A DNA stretch of 64,000 bases, from contig NZ_CP014750.1 in assembly GCF_001592435.1 (NCBI RefSeq), positions 1,736,001 through 1,800,000 on the forward strand, given 5' to 3'. Source of the DNA: Thermococcus peptonophilus. Lineage in GTDB: Archaea > Methanobacteriota_B > Thermococci > Thermococcales > Thermococcaceae. Shown one piece after another: positions 16,748-25,279 of the stretch. Under the pieces are notes generated by a model. That model was not told where the DNA came from, made no database searches, and saw only the letters and a list, made by a program, of their open reading frames with translations. The position numbers and the translations under genes are program-made. Position 1 is the stretch's first letter. Each line of letters begins with the position of its first letter.

Positions 16748-17325
16748 TAGGGGCCGTCTTAGCCGGCGGAAGGGGCAGGCGCTTCGGCGGGGATAAACTT
16801 CTCTTCAGGATCAACGGAAAGCCCCTCCTTCTTTACACCCTTGAGAAACTAGAGCGGGCAGAGAAAATAGATGAGATAGTCTTAGTGGCTTCGAAGGAAA
16901 ACGCGGAGAAGCTTGAGGGTTTTGGGTATGAGGTTTTAATTGATGGGCTGATGGTGGGGCCGATGGGTGGTATTTACACCGCTCTGAGCCTCGGCGACGC
17001 CTTTGTCGTTGCTGGAGACATGCCTCTCCTCGTCCCGGAGTTCATAGACTTCATCGTCGAGCGCTTTGAAGAGACCAAAAAACTAGCCTGCGTGCCGAGG
17101 TGGGGCAATGGCTACTTAGAGCCACTCCACGCCGCTTACTCAAGCTCTTTCAGGGGTTTTTTGGAGGAGCGGATAAAATCCGGAAACTACGCGATAAACC
17201 GGGCTATAAGAGAGAGCGACGCCTGCTATATCGAGATTGAAAAACTGCCAGAAAACTGGAGGGAGAGCTTCTTCAACGTGAACACGAGAGAGGATTTAGG
17301 AAGGCTCAGCCCTCTAATATTTTAG
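16744..17325 (+). CDS. mobA: Molybdenum cofactor guanylyltransferase
   Basis: MobA attaches GMP to molybdopterin (or the tungsten form) to make the bis-guanine-dinucleotide cofactor of DMSO reductase-type enzymes. This 193-residue protein has the signature [15 protein letters not shown] at the N-terminus, [10 protein letters not shown] and the metal-binding VVAGDMPLL. It overlaps the preceding stop by four bases and lies close to the molybdopterin oxidoreductase operon, which needs this cofactor. Its 3' end overlaps the convergent protease gene by 20 bases. Confidence 0.93.
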   Translation: MIGAVLAGGRGRRFGGDKLLFRINGKPLLLYTLEKLERAEKIDEIVLVASKENAEKLEGFGYEVLIDGLMVGPMGGIYTALSLGDAFVVAGDMPLLVPEFIDFIVERFEETKKLACVPRWGNGYLEPLHAAYSSSFRGFLEERIKSGNYAINRAIRESDACYIEIEKLPENWRESFFNVNTREDLGRLSPLIF

Positions 17326-17779
17326 CGAGTAACTGGGCCAACCTCTCCGCCCGCTCCCTTATCAGCTCGCTTGGCTCCTCAAAAAGACCCGTCGAACCGG
17401 GCTGACAGCCGATAAGGGCGAAGTCCGCTTTTATGAAATTCTTCATGTACTGGGTCACGAACTTGAGCGGAAGACCGTGGGTCGAGACCGCCTCTCCGAG
17501 AGTCCCCTCTGGATCGGCTATGATGAACTCCCCTACTTCTCCCTTGAAGTCCACGGCATCGACGAAGACGACAAGATCCGGCTCAAAACCCGCTATCTTG
17601 CTCGTGTAGTTCTCGGGCACTTCGCCGCAGTTGATAATGAGAACATCCTGGTTTTTCACCAGCCCCTTCAGCCTCTCAGCAACGAGGACGCCGAAGGCGT
17701 CGTCGCCCCTTATGTCGTTGCCGATACCGCATATCACTATTCTCTTTTTCCCGGAGAAGATTTCCTCAAGGGCGTTCAT
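17306..17779 (-). CDS. hycI: Hydrogenase maturation endopeptidase (HycI type)
   Basis: This 157-residue protease trims the C-terminal tail of a [NiFe] large subunit after nickel insertion. It shows [14 protein letters not shown], with Asp/Glu nickel sensors, NCGEVPENY, and VVFVDAVDF as in the HycI/HyaD family. ATG 17779 is preceded by GGTGAT. The gene lies third after hypA and hypB on one strand. Its likely target is the HycE-like protein in the neighbouring operon, although other hydrogenases outside the window are possible. Confidence 0.92.
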   Translation of the reverse strand: MNALEEIFSGKKRIVICGIGNDIRGDDAFGVLVAERLKGLVKNQDVLIINCGEVPENYTSKIAGFEPDLVVFVDAVDFKGEVGEFIIADPEGTLGEAVSTHGLPLKFVTQYMKNFIKADFALIGCQPGSTGLFEEPSELIRERAERLAQLLAKILEG

Positions 17780-17805
17780 TTTAATCACCAAAATAAAAGG
17801 GAAAA

Positions 17806-18537
17806 TCAAAGCTTCCCCGCCAGCTCCCGTATCTTCTCCGCGAACTCCGTCTTCAGGAGCTCATCAACGTTTCCGACCTTCGCGTCGAGGTTGGGATAGA
17901 ACGGTATGCCGACCAGGTATGGAACCTTGAACTCTTCAGCAAGCCTTTCAACGTCCATCTCCTCGTCGAGCTTCATGTTCTCAACGACGCCGATGACCTT
18001 GTGTCCTTCTTCTTTGAGGAGTTCTATCAACTTCCTCACGACGTTCAGGGAAAGCTTTGATGGTGTTGCAACGACGAGGAACTCGCCCCTCTTGAGGAAG
18101 CGGAGGACATCCAAGAGCTGGTCGCCGAGCCCAGGTGGCATATCGATGACGAGGTAGTCCAGCTCGTCCCAGCGGGTTATCGTGAGGAGCTCGATGAGAG
18201 CGTCGCTTATCTCTTTCCCGCGGAGGGGAGTGGGTCGGTCTTCGGTGTAATAAGCTATCGTCATGAACTTTATCCCGTGAACAGTCGGCGGGACAACACC
18301 TTTGTCCTCCTCCGGGAACTCCTTCGGCTCAAAGCCGAGGATGACGTGGTCGCTGGCCCCGTGGAAGTCGAGGTCGAGGAGGCCGACCTTGTAACCCCTT
18401 TCCGCCAGAACAAGCGCAAGGGTCGTTGATACAAGTGACTTTCCAACGCCTCCCTTACCGCTGACAACAGGGATGATGCGCTTAACATTCTCAAGCCTTG
18501 CGTTTATCGCTATCTCTCTCGGGTCTATCGCGTTCAT
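17806..18537 (-). CDS. hypB: ATPase-type HypB (MinD/Mrp family) for nickel insertion
   Basis: A 243-residue deviant Walker A ATPase (VVSGKGGVGKSLVSTTLA; LLDLDFHGASDH; VIDMPPGLGDQ). In Thermococcales the HypB role is filled by this MinD-like ATPase rather than by the GTPase found in bacteria, and it works with HypA to deliver nickel. It starts at an ATGA overlap with hypA, so the pair is translationally coupled. Mrp-type iron-sulfur carrier is the alternative reading, but the hypA linkage favours HypB. Confidence 0.9.
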   Translation of the reverse strand: MNAIDPREIAINARLENVKRIIPVVSGKGGVGKSLVSTTLALVLAERGYKVGLLDLDFHGASDHVILGFEPKEFPEEDKGVVPPTVHGIKFMTIAYYTEDRPTPLRGKEISDALIELLTITRWDELDYLVIDMPPGLGDQLLDVLRFLKRGEFLVVATPSKLSLNVVRKLIELLKEEGHKVIGVVENMKLDEEMDVERLAEEFKVPYLVGIPFYPNLDAKVGNVDELLKTEFAEKIRELAGKL

Positions 18538-18953
18538 GCTCCTCCCTCCTTCTCAATTTTTATGCCTGCTACATACACTCCCCTTCCCTTAACGACCTCG
18601 AAGTCGTGGCTTCCGCACTTCGGACAGGCAAGGAAGGCGTGAACGACCTCGGGAATGAAGTGTATGTCCTCCTTGATCCTCTCGTCGAACTTGTCCTTTA
18701 CCTCCTTGAGCTTCCACTCGTGGCCACAGTTCCTGCACCTGAAGACAGCCTCTTCCTCAACGAACTCTATTTCAGTTCCTTCTGCGATCGTTCCCGCGAA
18801 GAGCTGCTCCATCGCGAACTTCACGATTTCGGCATCCACATCCTGCAGTTCGCCGAGAACGACCCTGACGGCCTTTACTCTGCTCGCCCCTTCTTTCTGG
18901 GCATAATCGAGAACTGTCCTTACTATCGCATCGGCAAGCGCCCACTCGTGCAT
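18534..18953 (-). CDS. hypA: Nickel chaperone HypA
   Basis: HypA brings nickel to the hydrogenase large subunit. The protein has 139 residues, begins MHEWALAD with the nickel ligand His2, and carries a zinc site made of CRNC and CPKC. The region between the Cys pairs has the insertion typical of thermococcal HypA. A TATA box (CCTTTTTAAGG, 18983-18993) and GGTGAT precede the ATG, and a SurR-type site lies directly upstream of the TATA. Confidence 0.95.
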   Translation of the reverse strand: MHEWALADAIVRTVLDYAQKEGASRVKAVRVVLGELQDVDAEIVKFAMEQLFAGTIAEGTEIEFVEEEAVFRCRNCGHEWKLKEVKDKFDERIKEDIHFIPEVVHAFLACPKCGSHDFEVVKGRGVYVAGIKIEKEGGA

Positions 18954-18998
18954 GGTATCACCGAGTTCATATCGGAGTGCTACCTTAAAAAGGATTTA

Positions 18999-19015
18999 GT
19001 TGAGAACTATGGGTT
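18999..19015. promoter_or_regulatory. Extended SurR-type site upstream of hypA
   Basis: GTT-GAG-AAC-TATGG-GTT matches GTTn3AACn5GTT at all nine positions. It begins about six bases upstream of the hypA TATA element, next to the BRE, which is the activating position known for SurR. It could also affect the divergent cation transporter gene. Confidence 0.65.
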
Positions 19016-19068
19016 TAAATCGCAAAAGGCTTTTGAACTGAGATTTAGAAATTGAAAATGGGATAAAA

Positions 19069-19965
19069 ATGGCCCACCGTCATTACCACGAGGAGCTGAA
19101 GGGTAGGATGTTGTTTTCCTTCGCTCTCAACATTGTGATAACCTTAGCCGAGGTTATCGGCGGTATCCTCTCCGGAAGCCTTGCCCTCCTCAGCGACTCC
19201 CTCCACAACTTCAGCGACTCGATGAGCATTCTAGCGAGCTATCTGGCCATAAAGATAGGCGAGCGGGAAAAGAACGAGAAGTACACCTTCGGCTACAAGC
19301 GGGCTGAAATTCTGGTAGCGTTCGTTAATTCCGCCGTTCTGGTTGGTGTTGCGCTCTTCCTTCTCGTTGAAGCATACAGGCGCTTTAAGAACCCGGAGCC
19401 GATAGACGGCCCTCTGATGCTCGGCGTTGCCCTAATCGGCCTCCTTGCCAACTTAGTCTCCGTTCTCCTCCTCCACGAGCACGCCCACGAGAGTATGAAC
19501 GTCCGCTCCGCTTATCTCCACCTCCTGAGCGACACGCTCTCTTCCGTTGCAGTCGTGGTCGGCGGCGTTGCAATAATATGGTGGAGCATCCTCTGGATAG
19601 ATCCCCTCATCACGGTTCTAATCTCGCTGTATATCTTCAAAGAGGGCTACGCGATACTGAAAGAGAGCATTGAGGTGCTCATGGAAGCGGCGCCGGATTT
19701 GGATCTTGAGGAGATAAAGCGTGAAATCGAGAGTATTCCTGGCATCAGGAACGCACACCACTTCCACGTCTGGAGAATTGGGGAGAAGGAAATCCACTTC
19801 GAATGCCACGTTGAGGTTGACGACATGCCGATAAGCGAGGCGCAGAAGTTCATAGACGAGATTGAGGAAAAGCTTAAACGCTTTGGAATAACTCACGTAA
19901 CGGTTCAGCTTGAAGCTGGTCGGTGTGAAGATAAAAACACGATCTGTGGTGAGAAAAGTGATTAG
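19069..19965 (+). CDS. Cation diffusion facilitator (Zn/Cd/Co/Ni exporter, CzcD-like)
   Basis: A 298-residue CDF transporter with six membrane helices and a C-terminal cytoplasmic ferredoxin-like domain. The metal site is formed by SDSLHNFSDS in helix 2 and HLLSDTLSS in helix 5, with a His-rich loop (LLHEHAHESMN) between. The metal cannot be fixed from sequence; HxxxD ligands favour zinc. There is only a weak ribosome binding site. The adjacent NifX-like gene overlaps its end. Confidence 0.93.
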   Translation: MAHRHYHEELKGRMLFSFALNIVITLAEVIGGILSGSLALLSDSLHNFSDSMSILASYLAIKIGEREKNEKYTFGYKRAEILVAFVNSAVLVGVALFLLVEAYRRFKNPEPIDGPLMLGVALIGLLANLVSVLLLHEHAHESMNVRSAYLHLLSDTLSSVAVVVGGVAIIWWSILWIDPLITVLISLYIFKEGYAILKESIEVLMEAAPDLDLEEIKREIESIPGIRNAHHFHVWRIGEKEIHFECHVEVDDMPISEAQKFIDEIEEKLKRFGITHVTVQLEAGRCEDKNTICGEKSD

Positions 19966-20284
19966 GGTAGCAGTCCCAACTTCAGAGGGTGGACTTGAAG
20001 ACAAAGTGCATGAGAGCCTCGTGAGGGCGGAGACTTTCACGCTTGTGGATTTGGAGAGCGGGGAAGTAAAAAACGTGGAGATCGTTGAGAACCCTTACCG
20101 AAAAGAGCCCTACGGAGCTGGTTCCAAGGTGGCCCTGTTTCTGGTCAACCTGGGTGTGAACGTACTGCTGACTCCTATGGACTGCCCGAAGGGAAAGGCG
20201 ATACTCGACGCTGGTGGAGTCAGGATAATCAAAGTTGGGGCAGGAAAAAGAGTAGAGGAAGTCCTCGGGAGCCTTCAAACTTAA
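19958..20284 (+). CDS. NifX/MTH1175-like protein (dinitrogenase cofactor domain)
   Basis: A 108-residue RNase H-like fold protein of the NifX/NifY/VnfX domain family: IRVAVPTSEGG, VHESLVRAETFTLVD, and LLTPMDCPKG. Members bind metal clusters or sense metal; this organism has no nitrogenase in view, so a cofactor-carrier or metallo-regulatory role is inferred. GTG 19958 has GGTGA five bases upstream and overlaps the transporter gene. It converges on a DGC-type protein, an arrangement seen again near 27 kb. Confidence 0.8.
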   Translation: MIRVAVPTSEGGLEDKVHESLVRAETFTLVDLESGEVKNVEIVENPYRKEPYGAGSKVALFLVNLGVNVLLTPMDCPKGKAILDAGGVRIIKVGAGKRVEEVLGSLQT

Positions 20285-20721
20285 GGTTTGCTGTTGACGT
20301 TAAGCTTCATTCCGACCTTTTCGGCTATTGCGAGGGCGACCTTAAGGACATCTTCATCACTTATGTCGAGGGTCGGCTGCTTTGCCATTCCGAAGTCCGT
20401 GACGGTGAAGCTGTAGTCCACTTTTATTCCGGCCTTCTCCATAACCTTGGTGGCGCACTTCATCGGGCATCCGTCTATGACGATCACTCTCCTCGCCCTT
20501 TTTCCTATGTCGAGGTGCATCTCTGAGCCGGCAGCAACCGCGGTGGTACAGCAGAGCCTCGCGTTTTGGCCCGCTTTGGTCAGCAGAACACCAACCTCGT
20601 GGCCTATCTTTCCAACGCTCGCCGCTCCTGAGCAGGTGAATATGATGTCCAGGTTCTCCGCTTCCTTATGGCAGCTCGGAAGGAACTTCGGGAGCTTCTC
20701 CATATCAACGTTCTCGGCCAT
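20281..20721 (-). CDS. DGC-type putative zinc-binding protein
   Basis: A 146-residue protein with the Asp-Gly-Cys motif VIVIDGCPMKCA plus other conserved cysteines (FTCSGAASVG, LCCTTAVAAG). These proteins are thought to bind zinc or another metal but have no firm function. ATG 20721 has GAGGTGAT at the normal distance. It is divergent from sufC with a SurR-type site between them, so a link to sulfur or iron-sulfur metabolism is plausible. Confidence 0.82.
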   Translation of the reverse strand: MAENVDMEKLPKFLPSCHKEAENLDIIFTCSGAASVGKIGHEVGVLLTKAGQNARLCCTTAVAAGSEMHLDIGKRARRVIVIDGCPMKCATKVMEKAGIKVDYSFTVTDFGMAKQPTLDISDEDVLKVALAIAEKVGMKLNVNSKP

Positions 20722-20779
20722 TTCAATCACCTCAATTTATGCAAATCATATTCATTTAAAATCTTTTTCATATGTATTG

Positions 20780-20796
20780 GTTTCCAACCAAGAGTT
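20780..20796. promoter_or_regulatory. Extended SurR-type site between the DGC gene and sufC
   Basis: GTT-TCC-AAC-CAAGA-GTT matches the consensus at all nine positions. It lies about 20 bases upstream of the sufC TATA (TTTTAAATT, 20819-20827) and also upstream of the TATA of the divergent DGC gene (about 20750-20762). Confidence 0.65.
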
Positions 20797-20849
20797 CTGG
20801 GCAGAACTGTCCAGAAAATTTTAAATTTCTTTCATATGAGATTCTCTTG

Positions 20850-21581
20850 ATGCCTATGCTGTGTTTGAGGGATGTAACCTATGAAGTGAACGGCAGGAGG
20901 ATAATAGAGCGAGTTAACATGCGCTTCAAGGAGGATATGACCTATTCAATCCTCGGTCCCAACGGGGCAGGAAAGTCCACTCTCGCTCACATCTTAATGG
21001 GAGTAGTCAAACCCACCGAGGGCAAAGTCCTGCTCGATGAGAGGGACATAACCCAACTGGGCGTGACTGAGAGGGCAAAGCTGGGGATCACATTGCTCTG
21101 GCAGGAGCCGGCGCGCTACGACGGGATAACCGTTAAGGAATATCTTACCCTCGGAGGGAAGATTAAAGCAGATAAAAACGAGATCAGGGAAGTTCTCGAC
21201 CTCGTTGGACTTCCGTACGAGCTTTACGCTCACCGCTTCGTTGATAAGAGCCTGAGCGGCGGCGAGAGAAAGAGAATAGAACTTGCATCCCTGCTCCTTC
21301 TAAAGCCGAGGTATGCAATACTCGACGAGCCTGACTCTGGACTCGACATAACCGCAGGAGAACTTATTGAGGACGTTCTGGAGTACTTCAGAAAGGTGGG
21401 GACTACGGTAATTCTCATCACCCACCACGAGGAAATAGCCGCCAAGACCGACTTCGCGTACTTCGTCTGCGCTGGCGGGCTCCTCAAGAAGGGGTTCTCT
21501 CGTGAGGTTGTTGAGTACTATAAAAAGACCTGCGGAAGATGCTTTCTGACGGGGATGATGGAGGATGGCGATAAAGGTTGA
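20850..21581 (+). CDS. sufC: Iron-sulfur assembly ATPase SufC
   Basis: A 243-residue soluble ABC-type ATPase that powers Fe-S cluster assembly on SufB. Walker A GPNGAGKST, signature LSGGERKRIE and Walker B YAILDEPDSGLD are complete. The C-terminus ends with a CGRC pair not usual for SufC. ATG 20850 is chosen because the TATA at 20819-20827 predicts a transcript starting at or next to it and there is no ribosome binding site; the mRNA is probably leaderless. It overlaps sufB. Confidence 0.93.
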   Translation: MPMLCLRDVTYEVNGRRIIERVNMRFKEDMTYSILGPNGAGKSTLAHILMGVVKPTEGKVLLDERDITQLGVTERAKLGITLLWQEPARYDGITVKEYLTLGGKIKADKNEIREVLDLVGLPYELYAHRFVDKSLSGGERKRIELASLLLLKPRYAILDEPDSGLDITAGELIEDVLEYFRKVGTTVILITHHEEIAAKTDFAYFVCAGGLLKKGFSREVVEYYKKTCGRCFLTGMMEDGDKG

Positions 21582-22515
21582 CCGCGTTAAGGAGTACGAG
21601 GCCCTACTTGAGGTTTATGAAAAGGAAGGCCTCGATACATCTCTCTTCGGTGACAGGATAGCGGCGATAATCATAAGCGGAGACAGGATCATCGGTCTCA
21701 ACAACGTCCCTGGGGTTCAGATAAAGGGAGAGGAGATAGAGAACGGCGTTAAAGCGGATGTCGAGATATCAGACAATGTTGAACTCCCGTTTCCAATACA
21801 CCTCTGCACAGGCTACCTGAGGAGCGAGGGTTATCAGAGGGTTATCTTCAACATCAAGGTTGGCAGGAACTCGAAGGTGAAGTTCACCTCGCACTGCATC
21901 TTTCCCTATGCGAGGGACTTCACCCACGAGGCACTGACGATCATAAAAGCAGACGAGAACTCCCAGGTCTCTTATGAAGATGAACACATTCATGGAGAGG
22001 GCGTGAGGATGATAAGCAAGACCGAGGTCGAGCTCGGTAAGAACGCCCGCTACACCGGAAAGTTCTCCCTCACGAAGCACAGGGCAAGGGAGCTGAAGCT
22101 TGAGATGGTGGCCAGGCTCGGCGAGAGGGCTGTCCTTGAGCTTGAGTCAAAGGTCAAGGCTGTCAAGGATGACTCTGTTGAAGTAAAGGAGGTCGCCTAC
22201 CTTGAGGGAGCACATTCGAGGGCAAACCTCAAGAGCACTGTTATAGCCTTCGATGAAGCGAGGGCGAACGTCGTGAACGAGGCCTACGGCCTCGGGGACT
22301 ACGCGAAGGGACATATAGAGTGCCACGAGATAGTCAAGGGGAACGCCGATGTTCAGACCGTCCCGCTTCTGAGGGTGAAGAACGACAAGGCCGAGCTCAC
22401 CCACGAGGCCTCGATAGGCAGGATAAACGAGGCCCAACTAATGCAACTGATGGCGAAGGGATTAACGGAGGAAGAAGCAGCGGAGCTGATAATAAAGGGA
22501 CTGCTAGGTGGATGA
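21565..22515 (+). CDS. sufB: Iron-sulfur scaffold SufB/SufD family
   Basis: A 316-residue beta-helix scaffold protein, shorter than bacterial SufB (about 450-490). The conserved C-terminal core is present (ECHEIVKGNADVQTVPLL, LTHEASIGRINEAQLMQL). It overlaps sufC by 17 bases with GGAGGATG before the start. No sufD, sufS or sufU follows, so this is the two-gene SufBC (Sms-like) form common in anaerobic archaea. Confidence 0.92.
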   Translation: MAIKVDRVKEYEALLEVYEKEGLDTSLFGDRIAAIIISGDRIIGLNNVPGVQIKGEEIENGVKADVEISDNVELPFPIHLCTGYLRSEGYQRVIFNIKVGRNSKVKFTSHCIFPYARDFTHEALTIIKADENSQVSYEDEHIHGEGVRMISKTEVELGKNARYTGKFSLTKHRARELKLEMVARLGERAVLELESKVKAVKDDSVEVKEVAYLEGAHSRANLKSTVIAFDEARANVVNEAYGLGDYAKGHIECHEIVKGNADVQTVPLLRVKNDKAELTHEASIGRINEAQLMQLMAKGLTEEEAAELIIKGLLGG

Positions 22516-22540
22516 AGGATAACTGAAAAGACAAAGAGAT

Positions 22541-24238
22541 TCAGAGGCGGTAGGCCTTAACTCCCTGACCTGTTGAGACGGAGGAGAGGAGCTTCTCCCC
22601 GGTTACCTCAACGGCCCGGTAGTAGCTCGGTATGTAAAGTGCAGGCCTCCTCAGGACGACGCTCTCATCTACCCAGCTGACCTCGCTGATACCCTTGGGC
22701 TTTCCTTCTTTCACAAGTTGCTCCCACAGGCGCTTGTTGATAATGCATCCTGGGTCATCGCCAAGAAGGTCGAGGGTGTAGTGGTATGCCCTCGCACGGC
22801 AACCGCCGCAGATGTTTCTGTACGGACAATTCCTGCACTGGCCCGTGAAGTTGTCCCTATCCCTCAGCAGGTTGAATATTCTGCTGTTCTCCCAGATGTC
22901 CTTGAAGCTCCTGGTTCTTACGTTCCCAACCGGCAGTGGCAGGAAGACGCATGGGACTACTGTCCCGTCGGGCTCTATTCCCGCGTATATTCTGCCGGCG
23001 CCGCAACCACCGATGAACTCCGCAAGGGTTCTGACGGCGTTGTTCTCGCCGATGTAGAAGTGGGCGGGGGTGACATTCTTTCCTCCGCTCTCGAGGAGCG
23101 TAACCCTTGCGTACTGTGGCGCGGTAGTTAGTATCTCCAGCTTTCTCTTCTTCATCTGGTGGTAGACCTCCTTCATGAACTCCTCGCGCTCTTCGGGTGA
23201 CAGGTCAACCTTCACCATTTCCTCGGCCCTTCCAGTTGGTACAAGGTTGAAGAATATGACGCGCTTTACGCCGATGTTCTCAGCTAAGTCAAGAATGTCG
23301 TCTATCTCCTGGTACGTCTCCTTGTCCATAACCACTGCCATTCCGTGGCTGATCCCCAGCTCAACAGCGTTCTCAAGGGCCTTCACCGCGTGCTCCCAAG
23401 CCCCTGGAATCCCGCGGAACTCGTCGTGCTTCTCCGGCTTTGCAGAATCAACGCTCACCTCAACGTACTTCAGACCGAGGTCGATAGCTTTCTTGAGCTT
23501 CTCCTTGTCCGCGAAAGTCCAGCCATTCGTAGCCACTGAAGTGTGGATGCCTCTATCTGCCAGCTCCTTGACGATGCGGTAGAAGTCAGGGTGGATTGTG
23601 GGTTCTCCGCCGCTGAGGGCAACTGCAGCTACTCCTGCCTTGTCTAGCTGGTCGACAAGGTTCAGCTTCTCCTCCAGCGAGAGCTCGCTCGGAAGGGGTC
23701 TGTCGGCCCTCTGATAGCAGTGCTTGCAGCGGAAGTTGCACATGTTTGTGAAGTTCCAGACTATGAGGAAGGGCCCTGCCAGCTTCTGAGGAACCGTTAC
23801 TCCGTACTTCGCTATGCCCTCGAGGACGACCCAGATGCCGCGCCTTATGTGCGGGTCCCTCAAAAGGGCCTCCTTTACTGCCTCTTCGTCGCCCCTCGCG
23901 AGCTTTATGCCCAGCTTGAGGAGAACCTTGAGGACATCAGCCTGGAAGCGTATCATCATCGGCTCGTTGAGGCTCTCACCAGCGTAGACACTTAGTGCCC
24001 AGTAGAGGGCAGGCAGTTCCCTGCCGTTTATTTCATAGCGTTTGAGCATAGGTCTCAGCAATGCCCTAGAGAGTGGGTTTCCGAGTATCAATTTGAACGC
24101 TGTAAGCGCTGTGCTCAGCTGGTTTCCTTCGCTTTTTTCTGGCTCCTCCACTACCCCTGGGGCGTTCATTGCCTTCGGAAACGGTTCTCTAATGACATCG
24201 GCGACCATTTTCTCTGGAGAGGTTTCATCCTTCCTCAT
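22541..24238 (-). CDS. Radical SAM/SPASM protein with a long N-terminal extension
   Basis: A 565-residue enzyme. The first 165 residues or so are helical and unassigned, then comes the radical SAM core with CNFRCKHC for the 4Fe-4S/SAM site and LSGGEP. The C-terminal SPASM-like region has cysteines around GGCGAG, TVVPCVF, CRNCPYRNICGGCRARAY for extra clusters. The family modifies peptides or tetrapyrroles (PqqE, AhbD-like); the substrate is unknown. ATG 24238 has GGTGGTGA before it. It is divergent from a small membrane protein across a promoter full of TAACATT repeats. Confidence 0.87.
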   Translation of the reverse strand: MRKDETSPEKMVADVIREPFPKAMNAPGVVEEPEKSEGNQLSTALTAFKLILGNPLSRALLRPMLKRYEINGRELPALYWALSVYAGESLNEPMMIRFQADVLKVLLKLGIKLARGDEEAVKEALLRDPHIRRGIWVVLEGIAKYGVTVPQKLAGPFLIVWNFTNMCNFRCKHCYQRADRPLPSELSLEEKLNLVDQLDKAGVAAVALSGGEPTIHPDFYRIVKELADRGIHTSVATNGWTFADKEKLKKAIDLGLKYVEVSVDSAKPEKHDEFRGIPGAWEHAVKALENAVELGISHGMAVVMDKETYQEIDDILDLAENIGVKRVIFFNLVPTGRAEEMVKVDLSPEEREEFMKEVYHQMKKRKLEILTTAPQYARVTLLESGGKNVTPAHFYIGENNAVRTLAEFIGGCGAGRIYAGIEPDGTVVPCVFLPLPVGNVRTRSFKDIWENSRIFNLLRDRDNFTGQCRNCPYRNICGGCRARAYHYTLDLLGDDPGCIINKRLWEQLVKEGKPKGISEVSWVDESVVLRRPALYIPSYYRAVEVTGEKLLSSVSTGQGVKAYRL

Positions 24239-24262
24239 TTTCACCACCCAATAGAAAATCAA

Positions 24263-24321
24263 TAACATTCACGTATAAATTTTTCGTAATGTTAGTTTTT
24301 TCTAACATTTTTGATATGTTA
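24263..24321. promoter_or_regulatory. Cluster of TAACATT/AATGTTA repeats in a divergent promoter
   Basis: Four copies occur in 59 bases: TAACATT 24263, AATGTTA 24288, TAACATT 24303 and ATGTTA 24316. The middle two form an 8-base inverted repeat with a T6 loop (AATGTTAG-T6-CTAACATT). The first two flank the minus-strand TATA box (TTTATACG) of the radical SAM gene. The plus-strand gene has its own TATA (TTTAAATA, about 24336-24343). This looks like binding sites of an unidentified regulator. Confidence 0.5.
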
Positions 24322-24388
24322 AAAATAACCGAAAAATTTAAATATTGAAAGGTGAACCCCACAATGAAAACCCCCGGAGGTGATCAAA

Positions 24389-24706
24389 ATGGCATCCGCG
24401 AAAACTGGCCTCTGGACCGCCCTGCTGGGTGCTTTACTAATACTAATAGACGGTATAGTCGTCCTGGCCAACAAGACCTTCTACGGCTGGCACTACGGAA
24501 GCTACACGACAGTGGGCTGGGTGGAGATAATTCTCAGCCTCCTCATTATGGGTCTGGCAGCATACTACAAGAAGAATAAGTCGGCAGTCGGCTGGGGCAT
24601 CGTCATCCTAGCTCTTATTACGATGCCATTCGATGGCGGCTTCTGGACCATCGGCGCGTGGATTGCTCTGATCGGCGGTGCCATCATAGCCACCGCCAAG
24701 GAGTGA
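24389..24706 (+). CDS. Small membrane protein
   Basis: A 105-residue protein with three or four hydrophobic helices (LLGALLILIDGIVVLA, WVEIILSLLIMGLAAYY, WGIVILALITM, WIALIGGAIIATA). No family recognised beyond a generic small membrane protein. ATG 24389 has a perfect GGAGGTGAT. Its promoter region is shared with the radical SAM gene, hinting at common control. Confidence 0.8.
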   Translation: MASAKTGLWTALLGALLILIDGIVVLANKTFYGWHYGSYTTVGWVEIILSLLIMGLAAYYKKNKSAVGWGIVILALITMPFDGGFWTIGAWIALIGGAIIATAKE

Positions 24707-24796
24707 TTTCTTCGATTTTCGAACTCCTTTCATTTTTCTTTTTGGTAAGGGTTTTATAGGGGATGTTCTAGAATTTTAATCTGTGGGGGGACGAAG

Positions 24797-25279
24797 ATGC
24801 CAGTGAATGCGAGGGATAAAACAAAGTTCATAGAAATAGTTGAGAGGATGCTCACCAGATGGGGCTATGGGTCAACAGAGGCCAGGGTCTATGCTGTTCT
24901 TCTCTTCCACGGAGAGCCTATGACGATTTCCGAACTGGCAAAGGAGACTGGACTCAGCAGGTCCTCAATCTCAATAGCCCTCAGCAAGCTTACGAGGGAG
25001 TATTTTGTCACCTGCAAGAGGAGGGGCAGGATAAAATACTTTACAGCAGTGCCGATATTCCTTGAGAAGTTCCTGAAGATACCCAAGGACACGCTCGAGA
25101 GGGAAATAAAGCCGCTAAAGTCCATTGTGGAAAAGCTCATGGATGAAGCTGATGAAGGACGGAAGCGCCAGCTTGAGGACGTCAAGAAGGAACTCGACGT
25201 TCTCGAGTGCATGCTCAAAAAGATAATAGAGCTGGAAGAGAAAGAGAGTGAGTGCATTAGCTCTTCCCGCTCTTCTTAG
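24797..25279 (+). CDS. GbsR/MarR-like winged-helix regulator
   Basis: A 160-residue protein with an N-terminal winged helix (WGYGSTEARVYAVLLFHGEPMTI then SELAKETGLSRSSISIALSKL) and a long C-terminal coiled coil for dimerisation, as in GbsR or TrmB-like repressors without a sugar domain. GGGGGGACG precedes the ATG. Its 3' end overlaps the convergent exporter gene by 23 bases. It is a candidate to bind the repeats 450 bases upstream, without direct proof. Confidence 0.85.
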   Translation: MPVNARDKTKFIEIVERMLTRWGYGSTEARVYAVLLFHGEPMTISELAKETGLSRSSISIALSKLTREYFVTCKRRGRIKYFTAVPIFLEKFLKIPKDTLEREIKPLKSIVEKLMDEADEGRKRQLEDVKKELDVLECMLKKIIELEEKESECISSSRSS

